Assembly (NCBI GenBank): GCA_001275005.1
Contig: JWZX01003396.1
Coordinates: 1 to 47,108 of the forward strand
DNA: 47,108 nucleotides
Source of the DNA: Chrysochromulina tobinii
Taxonomy: Eukaryota; Haptophyta; Prymnesiales; Chrysochromulinaceae
Reading direction: 5' to 3'
The notes beneath the pieces were generated by a model that was not told where the DNA came from, did not search any database, and was given only the letters and a program-made list of their open reading frames with translations. The translations under genes and the position numbers were made by a program. This document shows positions 1-9,365 of the stretch, in pieces (within the stretch, counting starts at the first letter, position 1; each line of letters begins with the position of its first letter).

Positions 1-504
1 AACGAGCCGACCTGTGCCACCCACACGCTCGCCACTCGCCACGCCACTCTCGCCACAAATTCCCCAAACTAAATAGTGAAGAAACTTCCAAGACTTCCTC
101 CCTTTCCCCAAACTACATATGAAGACACTTCCTAGACTTCCTTTCGCCACTGGGGCCGTACCCCCTCGAGAAAACGCACGGGGCGGTTTGTCGTGGCCAG
201 GGAGCCCGGCAGCGACGCCCAGTCCCGCCCCTTAGAGAAAAAAAGGGCCGCAGCTTATTCATATTCGGCGTTTTCTGATCAGAATTTTCACAAGGTGCCG
301 CCCGCGGCGACCGATCCCGGCAGACGGCGACCCGGGACCTCCGTGCGGGTCACGGGACCGTGCGAGCCGCGAGCGACCGTCGGCTGGCACGCTCCGCCGG
401 ATCTGTAAACCCGATAGCGGTACCCGGGCGGCACTATCGTAACGAGCATCCACCGGCGTCGTCACGAACGCGAACAGGGAGCAGGCTGCTTTTACCTGAC
501 CGTT
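1..504. other. Intergenic, no gene recognised
   Basis: No convincing coding region is seen. A block of about 42 bases is imperfectly duplicated at roughly 63-103 and 105-145; both copies carry the core CCCCAAACTA followed by GAAGA and CTTC-rich sequence. From about 300 to 440 the sequence is GC-rich, with several CCGGGAC/GGGACC-like words that recur in other gene-free stretches of the window. Confidence 0.5.
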
Positions 505-2770
505 TTACCACCATCCAGATCTCCCGCCGACGCGACGCCCCTCAGCCGCAAAAATGTCCTGCGTCTGCTGTGGGAAGTCGGCCCCCCATGCCATGCGGAA
601 CAGCCACGCCTTGGGCAGGAGGTAGTCGTACTCGTGTGCGATCCAGCGGTAGATGGTGTCGTCGAGGTGAAGGTAAGGGCACAGTGTGAGGTTGTCGCCC
701 GTCTGCATGGCACACTCAAGTGCCTGAGGTACCCTCAAGATCCCCATGGTGGAAAAGGCCAATCTGCCATCAAACAAGACGACCACGAAGGTGTAAAGGC
801 CCGCCCCCAACAGGAGCGAGAGACACACGTAGACTGCGCAGTGCCGGGCGAAGGCGGCCGAGCGCCACGACGCGCCATTCTTGGTTCCATTCTTGGTTCC
901 CAGCGAGTCGCCTTGGCAGTGGGCAAAGATGTGCAGCTGCGCCGCGGTCAGGATACCCAGCCTGATAGACCAGTAGACGAGAATACCCCCGTAGTCTGCG
1001 CGCGCGGGAATCGAAGGCGGACTTGTCACATATTGTCACACAGAGGGGGTGGGCATCTCGCGCGCAAGCGTTGGCAGCGGCGGTAGCGGCAGCGGTTTAA
1101 GGCGGCGGCAGCGTGGCTGTGGCGGGGGCGGGGCGTTCGGCAATTTAGTCTCGCAGGGGGTAGGCGTGTCGCTCTGCTGCTGCTGCTCACAGGATGTGAT
1201 ACCCTCATACCCAAACGTTTGAGACGGATCCGTTTTGGGGAGCCGCTGCAGGAAGTACGCGATCAGCGGCATGACTATGTCGAGCACGAAGCAGAGCCAG
1301 CACCAAAACCCGATCAGCTGTTTGCCCAATGGGTTGAGGGGCGAGAGTGGAGAGGTCGCACGCGGCTTGGAGGACTCGAACTTGTCACGCCGCGACCGGC
1401 TGAGAAAGGCCTGGTACAGAAAGTCGTCCAGCTCGAAGACTGCGCGGGGGTGTCGAACAGGTGGAGCGGGAGTGGGAGGAAAAGTGGGAGGATGGCCTCG
1501 TTGGGAGAGGCGAGCTCATGCGGAGCAATCTAGGGCGAGCCCTACGACAACGATGCCCGGGCGCTGTGCGGCACGGTGTGTACGGTGTGCGGCACGGTGT
1601 GTATGATGTGCGGCACGGTGTGTATGATGTGCGCGGGCCATCGGGAGCGTTGGCCACAGAGAAATCCAATAGACCAAACGGCAGCCCGTCATGACGCTAC
1701 GCACCGAAGCCGATGGCGACCGAGTTGAGGATGATCTCCTGGGTGTCGACCGCGGCTGCGAAGTTGCCCGCGGCGCCGATGCCCGCGTACACAGGCAGCA
1801 TGAGCGAGCGGAACATCTGGAGAACGGCCAGGGAGAAGCAGAGCGAAAACCATCCGAGTCGGCGCAGCGCCCCGACCAACCGCGAGGTTTGAGATCGAGA
1901 AGGCAGTGGTGGCAGCGGCTGGCTGGCGCTGGCAGTTGCTGCTGGCGAGGCAAATGGCAGGCCGAGCATCATCTTGAGCTTCGCTTCGTAGAGGTGCTCC
2001 GGGAGGAGCCCACCGTCGAAGAGGTCTTTCAACCTGGTCAGTTCGGCCTTCATCTCATCGGCGATAGTAGCAGGCGACAACTGGCTCGGCTTCATTCTAG
2101 CGCTGTCGTCCTGCGCAGAGGAGGAGGAAAAAATGATGGTCGTGGACGTTGCAAACTTGTTGCGCTGCGCGAAGCTCCGTGTTGACCGTGTCCATCGGTT
2201 GGCCGCGCCGGCAACGCGGGCCGGCGCAGCGTCGCCGAGGATCCAATGCTCGAGCGGCGACGTGGTCAGCATGGTGGACTCGTTGTCTTTCTTCATGACC
2301 AGAGCCAGCAGCACGATGGAGCAGACCGAAGCGAGGCACTGGAGCAGCGGCAGCGAGGTGCCTGTGATCACCGAATTTGAGTAGAAGAGCGACTTATCCA
2401 TGTTATCAATGTAAGCTGGCAGCGCGTTGAGCGACTTGAGCAGCACCGACGCGTCGCAGTAGCCGTAGGCGTAGATGACCTGCACGAAGGTGAGCACGCA
2501 CAGCAACAACAGGCACACGGCGGCCTTCGCGACCGAGCCTCCGTCGAGCGACTCCTCCACGCAGTACGAGTACAGGTTGGTGATGTCGCTCGCGTCGGCC
2601 GTCTCCAAGTCGGCGGGGTTGTTATTGGCGCTGCCCTCCTCCTTTGCATCCTCCTTTGCATCCTCCTTCGCCTCTGTCACGCGAGGCGAAGGCGAAGTCG
2701 CGACATCCTGAACCTCGTTTTGGACGACGCCTTCGATGCTGGCAACATCGGCGACCTTGGCCGCCGGCAT
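505..2770 (-). CDS. Multi-pass membrane protein with internal SHOCT-like hairpin, three exons
   Basis: I do not recognise the family. Three exons join cleanly: 2770-1705, 1439-1203 and 995-505, giving about 597 residues. Intron 1 has a GTGCGT donor and CGCAG acceptor; intron 2 has GTATCA and CGCAG. The frame is restored at both joins (IGF-V-FELDD and FGYE-D-YGGILVYW). About seven hydrophobic helices are visible, including VCLLLLCVLTFVQVIYAYGY, LIGFWCWLCFVLDIVMPLIA and VYVCLSLLLGAGLYTFVVVL. Between helices 2 and 3 lies a soluble loop with EMKAELTRLKDLFDGGLLP followed by EAKLKMMLGL, the pattern of a SHOCT short helical hairpin. The N-terminal part is acidic, with a KEDA repeat. The start at 2770 is chosen as the first Met before the acidic region; an in-frame Met at 2923 would add 51 residues. 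Function unknown; a transporter or channel is only a guess. Confidence 0.7.
1569..1631. repeat. 21-bp minisatellite inside an intron
   Basis: Three tandem copies of a 21-base unit (CGGCACGGTGTGTATGATGTG; the first copy differs at three bases). They lie wholly within intron 1 (1440-1704) of the membrane protein gene, so they do not alter the protein. Confidence 0.9.
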
Positions 2771-3054
2771 GAGGTCGGAGTGCACCAGCACATGGACCAC
2801 CGTTGGAACATGTTTGAAAACGTCATGAAACGTGCAAACAACACACGACCGCCGAGGAAAACCTTCGTTGGGGCACCCACCGGCGCGAGATATCGGGAGG
2901 GCGCGGCGCGGCGCAACTGGCATACGTACATGTGAGACAAAAGACTAAACATCTATCGGATAGGCCCGCGAGCACGAATCTAGTCGATCACGCTCCCGCG
3001 GCTATTACGAACCCCGGGATACGTTACCGGAAAGCCGAAGCCGGAACTGCTGGA

Positions 3055-4220
3055 TCATTGCCCAAGGAGAGTGCGCCCTGTGCTATCGTTGAGTACCCAG
3101 ACGCTGTTATCCTTGCCGTCGACGAGGGCGAGGGCATGGCGCAGCGCGGTCCATCCGTGTCTTGGCAACCGCTTGCTGGGTCGTCGCAGCTCGCCTGCGC
3201 GCACCATACCCGCAGCGCTCAGGCGTTTGGCGAGCATTGAACGCGTGGTGCCCCGCAGATGGGCGTGCTCGTACACGAGCGCGTGCGGCAACGCACTGCC
3301 CGTCAGCTCGTCGAGAAATCGCATCACGATGTCGGCGTCGTGCCCTTCGGCGTCGACCACCAGCACATCTGTTGGGCGAGAGATGCTCAGCGTCGACAGC
3401 TGCATGCACGGCACACTGGCATTCTCCACATTATCGAGGTAGACGCGCGCCATGCACGTCGGTGGGAGCGGATGCCCGAGCCTCTGTGCGCACGCCGCGC
3501 ACTGTGATGGCGTGTATTTGTAGTGACGCTGATGCGTGAGCACCTGTCGCCGCGTGAGCGATGCTGTGCCAGAGATGGCGCCCAAGTCGCCGAGACAGCG
3601 TACGTCGGAATGGTTGGCGCCAAAGCTTTTTGAAGTAGTATTGATGTACCATAATGTTGTGGAAGTCTGCGTCACGTCGGTGCATACTGCTTCCGCGCGC
3701 ACGGCGACAGCCGAGTTGCTGCTGTATCGCTCTCGCAATTTGGCCACATGCTGCGGCTGCGGCTCGATAAGCGTCGCCGACCACCCGTGCGAGATCATGT
3801 ACGGCACCGGGTCGTGCGAAAACGCGTAGCTCGCGGAGTGGGTGTTCGCACCGACCTGAACGACGCGTAGCGCGTCGTTGTGCGAAAGCGCCATTTCTGA
3901 GGAGAAGCGTGTGAATCTGAGGTGTGAATGTCGACGCGAGACGGGGTTTGGGGTTGGGCGGGTGTGTTTGCGGGTTGTGCGTGCTGTGATACACACTGGC
4001 CAACCCGGCTGCACTCCCTGCCAATTCCGATTTTGCGGTGCTGGCTACTGCACACTGAGCATGTACCACAACGGCTCCGACGCGAGAGACTGGCACTGGA
4101 CGTAAGCCATGGGACTCTCGCGTTGATGGATCCACGTAATTCCACATAAGTCCACAGGCACAGCACACATGCAAGGGGGAGCGTTTGAAATGCTTGCGCG
4201 ACGCGCTGGCAGACGCGCAT
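3055..4220 (-). CDS. FkbM-family methyltransferase, probable signal-anchored Golgi enzyme
   Basis: The main exon, 3896-3055, encodes a complete FkbM-type SAM-dependent methyltransferase: the glycine motif VVQVGANTHS near the start, LIEPQP as the acidic loop after strand 2, and DVLVVDAEGHDADIVMRFL, the family's characteristic VDxEGxD motif. Such enzymes usually O-methylate sugars or lipids. A strong acceptor (CTTCTCCTCAG) ends at 3897, just before Met 3894. It can be joined to an upstream exon 4220-4067 with a GTACAT donor. That exon encodes a short basic N-terminus followed by a hydrophobic stretch, LPLACVLCLWTYVEL, as in a type II signal anchor. The joined product would be 331 residues. If that exon is wrong, translation from 3894 gives 279 residues with no membrane segment. 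The methyltransferase call is firm; the first exon is inferred. Confidence 0.75.
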
Positions 4221-4321
4221 GCCCGCACCAACTGCATCATACCACCCTGCCCCAAAGTCGATTGAAGGGCGCCTCCCGCGCCAACGATACCTACCGGCAG
4301 GCCGCCGCTGGCCGGCCGAGG

Positions 4322-5413
4322 CTACATGTCCTCTACGACTAGCGGCGCAGGGGGTGGCGGCGCCGGGGGTGGCGGCTCCGCGGCGGCAGCGTCCAGGACG
4401 GACTTGAGACGGCGTGTGAGCTGTTTTTCGAGGCTGGGCGGGAGCGGCGCCGGGAGCTCATCAGGCATCGTCTCCTCATCTTGCACCACCACCTTGCGGC
4501 GCGAGAAAGCTTTCTCAGCCGCCTCGAGTTGCGTGAGCTGGAGGGAGAGCGCCTCGTGCTTCGCGCGCAGCCCGTGCGTGTCGATGACAAAGGGCATCTT
4601 GTCGAGCTCCGCGTGCAGCTTTCGCTGCCCGTCGCGTACGAGGCCGAGCACGCGAACGCGCTCCAGCTCCTCGAGGAAGTGCGTGCCTTCGGGGCACTCG
4701 CGTGGGCGCGCCCTAGCCGCGCGCTCCTCCGCTTGTTGCGCGAGCTCGAGCTTCCGGTCGAGCAGGTAGGGCGGCAGTCGGCCGTGGTGGCGGCTCTTGC
4801 CGCCCGTGCCCGGCGGCGAGCCGGGAGCCGCTGCGGCCACCGTCTTGCGCGGAGTCAAGCTCGAGAGCTCGGCGTTGCGCTTGACAAAGTCAACCGTGGG
4901 TGCTGCCGGAGGGGCGGCCAGCTCGTCGCGGCGCGGCACAGGCGGCTTGCGCGCGCCCGGCTCGGGTTCGGGCATGCCCTCGTAGAGCAGTGGCGGCGGC
5001 GCCCAAGCGGTGAAGACGCGGCCGGCCGGCCCATCGGGCTTTGGGCACGCGAACGGCTTTGGCTCCGGAGGCTTGCGCGGCGGCAGCGCGGGGTCAGCGG
5101 TCGCTGGCCTTGCGAGTGCGGCGGCGACGCGCGACTCCACATTAGCAAAACGCGGGGACGCCTTGGGCGTCTTGGCCGCCTCGGCGGCCTGGCGACGCTG
5201 CTCGTTGAGCTTTTGCAACGCCTTGATGTGCGCCCGATTGTCGCGCGAGAAGTCGTGCGGTTTGACGCCCTTGCGGCGCTGCGCGTCGCGGACACCGTGC
5301 ACGGGGCTGAGAAGCTCGGCCATGCGGTCCGAGCGGTGGTGCCCATAGTTGGGTTTGGGCTGCAGCTGGGCCGCCAGCATTCGTCGGCGCCGAAAGCGCG
5401 CGAAATCATTCAC
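4322..5413 (-). CDS. Enkurin-domain ciliary protein
   Basis: A 363-residue intronless protein. Residues about 209-310 match an enkurin domain: HGRLPPYLLDRKLELAQQ, then ECPEGTHFLEELER, KLHAELDKMPFVIDTHGLR and a final helix ending in KAFSRRKVVV. Upstream, VDFVKRNAELS resembles the segment preceding the domain in enkurins, and residues 45-80 (KPHDFSRDNRAHIKALQKLN) resemble the N-terminal helix of ENKUR/ENKD1 proteins. The middle is rich in Pro and Ala, and the C-terminus is an AEPPPPAPPPPAP tail, recalling the proline-rich SH3-binding region of enkurin. The known family works inside ciliary doublet microtubules or at basal bodies, so this gene argues for a flagellated organism. It is divergent from the KDEL receptor gene, 264 bp away. 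Confidence 0.85.
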   Translation of the reverse strand: MNDFARFRRRRMLAAQLQPKPNYGHHRSDRMAELLSPVHGVRDAQRRKGVKPHDFSRDNRAHIKALQKLNEQRRQAAEAAKTPKASPRFANVESRVAAALARPATADPALPPRKPPEPKPFACPKPDGPAGRVFTAWAPPPLLYEGMPEPEPGARKPPVPRRDELAAPPAAPTVDFVKRNAELSSLTPRKTVAAAAPGSPPGTGGKSRHHGRLPPYLLDRKLELAQQAEERAARARPRECPEGTHFLEELERVRVLGLVRDGQRKLHAELDKMPFVIDTHGLRAKHEALSLQLTQLEAAEKAFSRRKVVVQDEETMPDELPAPLPPSLEKQLTRRLKSVLDAAAAEPPPPAPPPPAPLVVEDM

Positions 5414-5677
5414 GCTTCACGCGAATTTTTCCCTCGTGGACGGCATGAGAAAGTCGATTTTCAAATCTTCTCTTGAGATCTCCGGCGTTTTCCAATGTGA
5501 AACTGGGAGGGAGAATTTTTTGACTGTGAAACAGGAAAATGGCTACCCTATCGGCGCTTTGCTCGCTCGACTCTGTCGGCCACTTGTTTCGTCTGAACGC
5601 CGCCTTGCCTGGGCCTCTGCGCAGGCACCCGCGCACACCCCGCCGTTCGTGAATTCGGCTCGAGTCGCGGCGCCGCC

Positions 5678-6469
5678 ATGAACATCTTCCGCTTTCTCGG
5701 CGATATGAGTCACATCTTGTCCTTTGTTATCCTGCTGCTCAAGATCACGCAGGGCAAGAGCGCAGCAGGCATCTCGCTGCGCACGCAGGAGCTCTATATG
5801 AGTACGCCGCACTAGCAGCGGCGCGAACGACAAGCACCCACCTGTTATCAGCATGGTTGCCGCTGCCGCTACCACTGCTGCTGCGCCTGTGGCTCGCCAC
5901 CAACCACCGATCGCGTCGTCTCTCGCCCGCTCCGCGCAGTCGTCTTCTGCTCGCGCTACCTTGACCTCTTCTGGAACTTCTCGTCCTTGTACAATTCATT
6001 CCTAAAAGTCGTCTTCATCGCCTGCTCGTCGGCGATCGTCTACATTATCCGCTTCAAGTCTCCGCAAAAGGACACATGGAACCCTGAGCTGGACAACTTT
6101 CCGATCCAGTACCTGATCGGCCCATGCGCGGTGGCCGGCCTGCTGATCAATCAGGATTGGACTCCATTCGAGATGATCTGGGCCTTCTCCATCTACCTTG
6201 AGGCGGTCGCCATTCTGCCGCAGCTCTTCCTGCTCCAAAAGCAGGGCGAGGTCGAGAACCTCACCTCGCATTACGTGGCCGCGCTCGGCGCATACCGTGG
6301 CCTGTACCTGATGAACTGGGTCTACCGCTATTTCACCGAGGACGACTACCTGCAGCGCATCGTGTGGTTCGCAGGCACCGTCCAGACTGGCCTCTACATT
6401 GACTTCTTCTACCACTATTATCAGAGCAAGCGCGGTGGGCTCAGCCGGCCCGTCAAGCTGCCCGTCTGA
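5678..6469 (+). CDS. ERD2: ER lumen protein-retaining receptor (KDEL receptor)
   Basis: This receptor retrieves H/KDEL-tagged ER proteins from the Golgi. Exon 1 (5678-5801) encodes MNIFRFLGDMSHILSF and KSAAGISLRTQELYM; exon 2 (5940-6469) resumes with IVFCSRYLDLFWNFSSLYN. The intron has a GTACGC donor and a CGCAG acceptor, and the joined protein is 217 residues, close to the usual 212-220. Family landmarks are present: the ISLRTQELY segment, SRYLDLF, FSIYLEAVAILPQLFLLQK, the THY and AYRGLYLMNWVYRYF segments, and a C-terminal DFFYHYYQSKRGG with the basic tail needed for COPI recycling. All seven membrane segments appear complete. The start has a good context (GCCGCCATGAAC). It is convergent with TAF10. 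Confidence 0.96.
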
Positions 6470-7028
6470 CGTCTGAACGTGCGGCCGAGGTTCGCGGCGG
6501 CAGCAGCGACAACTGAACTTGCGCGTGCGTGGCGGAGAGACGACGCGCGGACGTCCTCTTAGCAGGGGGCATGTGCTCCCTCCCTGTGGATCGGAGCGCG
6601 AGACCGATTACGGAGAACAGAGAGCCCGAGGGACGCAGAGGTTCTCGACCGACGCGCGCGCGCGCGTGCGACGAAGGTGAAACTAGAGAGTCGACTGAAT
6701 TGCAACATTAAAGGGTACCCTAAAGTCCATAATCTCATGTTCGGCGCTGCCGCACTGAGCACTGACCCTTGCACTGTGCGCCACTGTGCACTGACCGAAA
6801 GTTGCACTTATATAGTTGCACAACACGTGTGCGTGCACATCTGCGCGCATGCCTCGCACTTGTCTTTTAACCACTCCCTGGCACCCCCAGTGTGACTCTA
6901 CGTGTACAACGCGCGCGGCTGGGCGCCCACCGCACGTGCTGTGTGAGCCCTCTGACGAAAAAGCATACCGCACAGCTATACAAAGTATGGGCGCGAAGGC
7001 GCAGGCCGCAAGCGCGCCGCCTAAACGC
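6470..7028. other. Intergenic between convergent genes
   Basis: No gene seen. The stretch holds the 3' flanks of the KDEL receptor (plus) and TAF10 (minus). A short GCACTG-rich patch occurs at about 6745-6800, with no clear tandem structure. Confidence 0.5.
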
Positions 7029-7488
7029 TCAACTCGGATCGCCATCTGCGATGGTGAGAATCGGGGGAAAGGCTCCGGTGAGAATAATAGCCCGGCGGCT
7101 TACAAAGCCCGGCGAGCTCTCCACATGCGCTGGGGCTCCTTGCATACCGGCAAAGTACATGGGTTTTCGGATGTAGATGCCGTACTCGCGGGCGCTCTGC
7201 ATAAGGTCCTCGGTCGTGAGGGTCAGCCGACCTTTCTGCTGCCTTTGCTTGCAGATGCGCAAAGCGTCGTTGGTCAAATCGGCGACGAACTTGTGTGCAG
7301 CGTAGCGAGGCCAGGCGTGTGACGCGCGGGTCGTTGCACTGGTAGCCCGATAGTCCGAGGTAGTACTGTGTGACCGCGTCAGGAACTATTGGCTGGTAGG
7401 ACTCCATGGCACGTAGCAACTCCTCCGCTGCGGCGGACGCCTGCGCGTCGTCGCCGAGGGCCGCGGGCACGCTCGCGCTGGACGCCAT
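7029..7488 (-). CDS. TAF10: TFIID subunit TAF10, with one apparent +1 frame change
   Basis: TAF10 is a histone-fold subunit of TFIID and SAGA. The first frame gives ELLRAMESYQPIVPDAVTQY, YLGLSGYQCNDPRVTRLASL, the canonical N-terminal half of the fold. The homology then continues one base further on as AAHKFVADLTNDALRICKQ, LTTEDLMQSAREYGIYIRKP and MYFA. The extra base lies at about 7302, between CTA and GCT. One base cannot be an intron, so this is either an assembly insertion, a mutation or a programmed +1 shift. The last intron is probably 7147-7046 (GTATGC...CGCAG); it is a multiple of three, and splicing gives the short ending ADGDPS. Met 7488 is the first start. The protein would be about 120 residues. 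The RanBP2 zinc-finger gene diverges from it. Confidence 0.88.
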
Positions 7489-7990
7489 TGGCGTTCACAC
7501 CAAATCGCGCTATTTTTTTGCCTGCCGAATTGAGTGTTGATTACATTGTTACACAATCGGTCAAAACTTCTTTCAAAGAAGTCGACGCTTTCACACGTGG
7601 AATCGCAAGTGTTACGTGTCGGCCTCTCTCGTAGGTTCCTCTGCTCCTGCTCGCCGTGCTGCTGCTGCTGGCGGCGCGAGCGTGATAGAGCAACGAGCGT
7701 GGGGCGTTGCTCCCTGCAATCCGCTGTGCCGTGCCACTGAATCAGCCTGCGACGCTTCCAGATGGCCACCCCAGCTATGCTCGCAGCGATCGGCCGGCTT
7801 GCGCCGGCCCTCATCACTGCTCAGCAGGCCTGCTGTCTGCGGCTGGATGTTGCGAGCGGTCTGCTGCGTGATTCTGACGCCCACCTCCAGCCGCCCTCTG
7901 CATGTGCTTTTAACCTAACCGGCGCTCGCCTGCTTCGCGTGCCTACCCGTTGCCGTTGCGATCATCGCAGTGAGGAACTACAGTGCTACG
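7489..7990. other. Divergent intergenic region TAF10 / zinc-finger gene
   Basis: No gene is seen in these 502 bases, which should contain the promoters of both flanking genes. A CAG acceptor-like site sits at about 7960-7971, just upstream of the zinc-finger start, so a 5'-UTR intron or short upstream exon is possible. CTGCTG-type short repeats occur near 7650-7670. Confidence 0.4.
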
Positions 7991-9365
7991 ATGTCATACG
8001 GCGGCTTTCATACGCGACAGGAGCAAGAAGACGTCCTAGCTGCGCAGATAACCAACCCGAATCGCGTTGGCTCTGGCTTCATTAACCTGGGACCCATGCA
8101 GCGCATTCCGCAAGTGACGGCGGCGGCCAACTGGCAGACAGCGGAGCTCGTTGGCGTCAATGGGGGTGCGACGGCGCCGCCCTCGCTGTCAGACATTTGG
8201 AACAAGCAGGCGGCGCCGCCACCGCCGCCCGGCATGGGATCGCGGCTGCCACCGGGCGCGACGCAGCACGCCGCGCCGCAGCAGTACGCACGGCCAGGCG
8301 GCGCTTTCGCTGCGCCCATGACGGCGCCCGCCTCCTTGGGCAACGCCTCCCTTGGGTGGCGTCAACGGCATGTTTGACTCCTTCTCTATCAACCCGCAGG
8401 CCCGTGCGCTCGCATCGCAGCAGGCGCAGGCCGCGGCACAGGCGCAGGCCGCGGTGCGGGCGCAGGTGGTGCAGTCCGCCGCCGTGCAGGCGCAGGCGCA
8501 GCAAGCGCGCTCGTTTTCAGCGATGCAGCCGTCGCTACAGCAGCCGTTCATGAACGGCTCTGTGGCCGGGCCGCCGGCCCCGCCGCCGCAGGCGCCGCCC
8601 GGCTCCCTGATGTCCATGCTCGGCGCGACGGCACCCCAGCCGCCCCCGCCTGCGCCGAGCCTGCATGCAAGCTTTGGGACCCTAGGTCTGGGCAACGGCT
8701 TATTGCCTGCCGTGCCGCCCGCGCGCTTGCAGGCGGCTTTCAACGGCTCTGTGCCGCCGGTCGCGCAGTGCCAGCTGCCGCCCCAGCCCACGCCAGGATT
8801 CGGTGGCGTGCCCCACGCGTTTGGCTCCGCGCCGAGCGCACGTGGTGCACCGCCGCCCGCACCGCCCGCGCCGCCCGCGCCGAAGACGCTCTCGTCGACG
8901 CTCTCGACGACGGCCGACTACGGCGCGGCGGCGGCGGCGTGGAAGCCCCCGCCGACGAGCTCGAATGTCTCGAGCACGAGCGTCGCGCGCAAGCCCGAGA
9001 CTGCTCCGTCCGCGTCGGGCAAGTCGAGCGGCGCTGGCACGCCTCGTGCGGCCCAGGGGCCTTCTGAGTGGGAATGCCGTCGGTGCACCTTCCTCAACAA
9101 CGGCGCGCTTTCCGAGTGCGAGATGTGTGGCTTCGAGCGCCCGGCAAAGGAGGGCGCTGCTGCTGGCAAAGGCAGCAGCGCCCCGCCCGACACGGCGGCC
9201 TCGACGCCGCGCGCCACTGCCGATGACGACGCGGGCTGGAAGCCCGCTGGGCGTGTCGAGCGCAAGGGGCCTGCCGGACAGCCGGTGCCGTCGGTCGCGG
9301 GTAAGTCCAAGGCGCAAGCCAAGAACGAGAAGCGGCGCGCCAAGAAGCGGGACGGCTTGGAATGA
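7991..9365 (+). CDS. RanBP2-type zinc-finger protein, with one apparent +1 frame change
   Basis: The first frame starts MSYGGFHTRQEQEDVLAAQI, with VGSGFINLGPMQRIPQV, and runs to about 8350. The second frame continues with SLGGVNGMFDSFSINPQARA. The switch falls at GCCTCCC (8346-8351), where removing one C joins the frames without a gap. The middle is Ala/Gln/Pro-rich and probably disordered. Near the C-terminus (about 9069-9140) is a RanBP2-type zinc finger: WECRRCTFLNN followed by SECEMCGFERP, i.e. W-x-C-x2-C...C-x2-C with the conserved Asn. Such fingers bind single-stranded RNA (GGU) or ubiquitin. The tail is basic (KAQAKNEKRRAKKR). An RNA-associated role is an inference. An alternative start lies a few codons upstream. 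Total length would be about 457 residues. Confidence 0.72.

Noticed and set aside
4481..5476. Plus-strand open frame of 331 codons over the enkurin gene
   Set aside because: Antisense shadow of the enkurin domain; no recognisable motif.
8356..8400. Short intron (GTGGCG...CCGCAG) to explain the frame change in the zinc-finger gene
   Set aside because: The donor would be phase 2 and the acceptor phase 0, so the frames do not join; the skipped residues also read as natural coding sequence.
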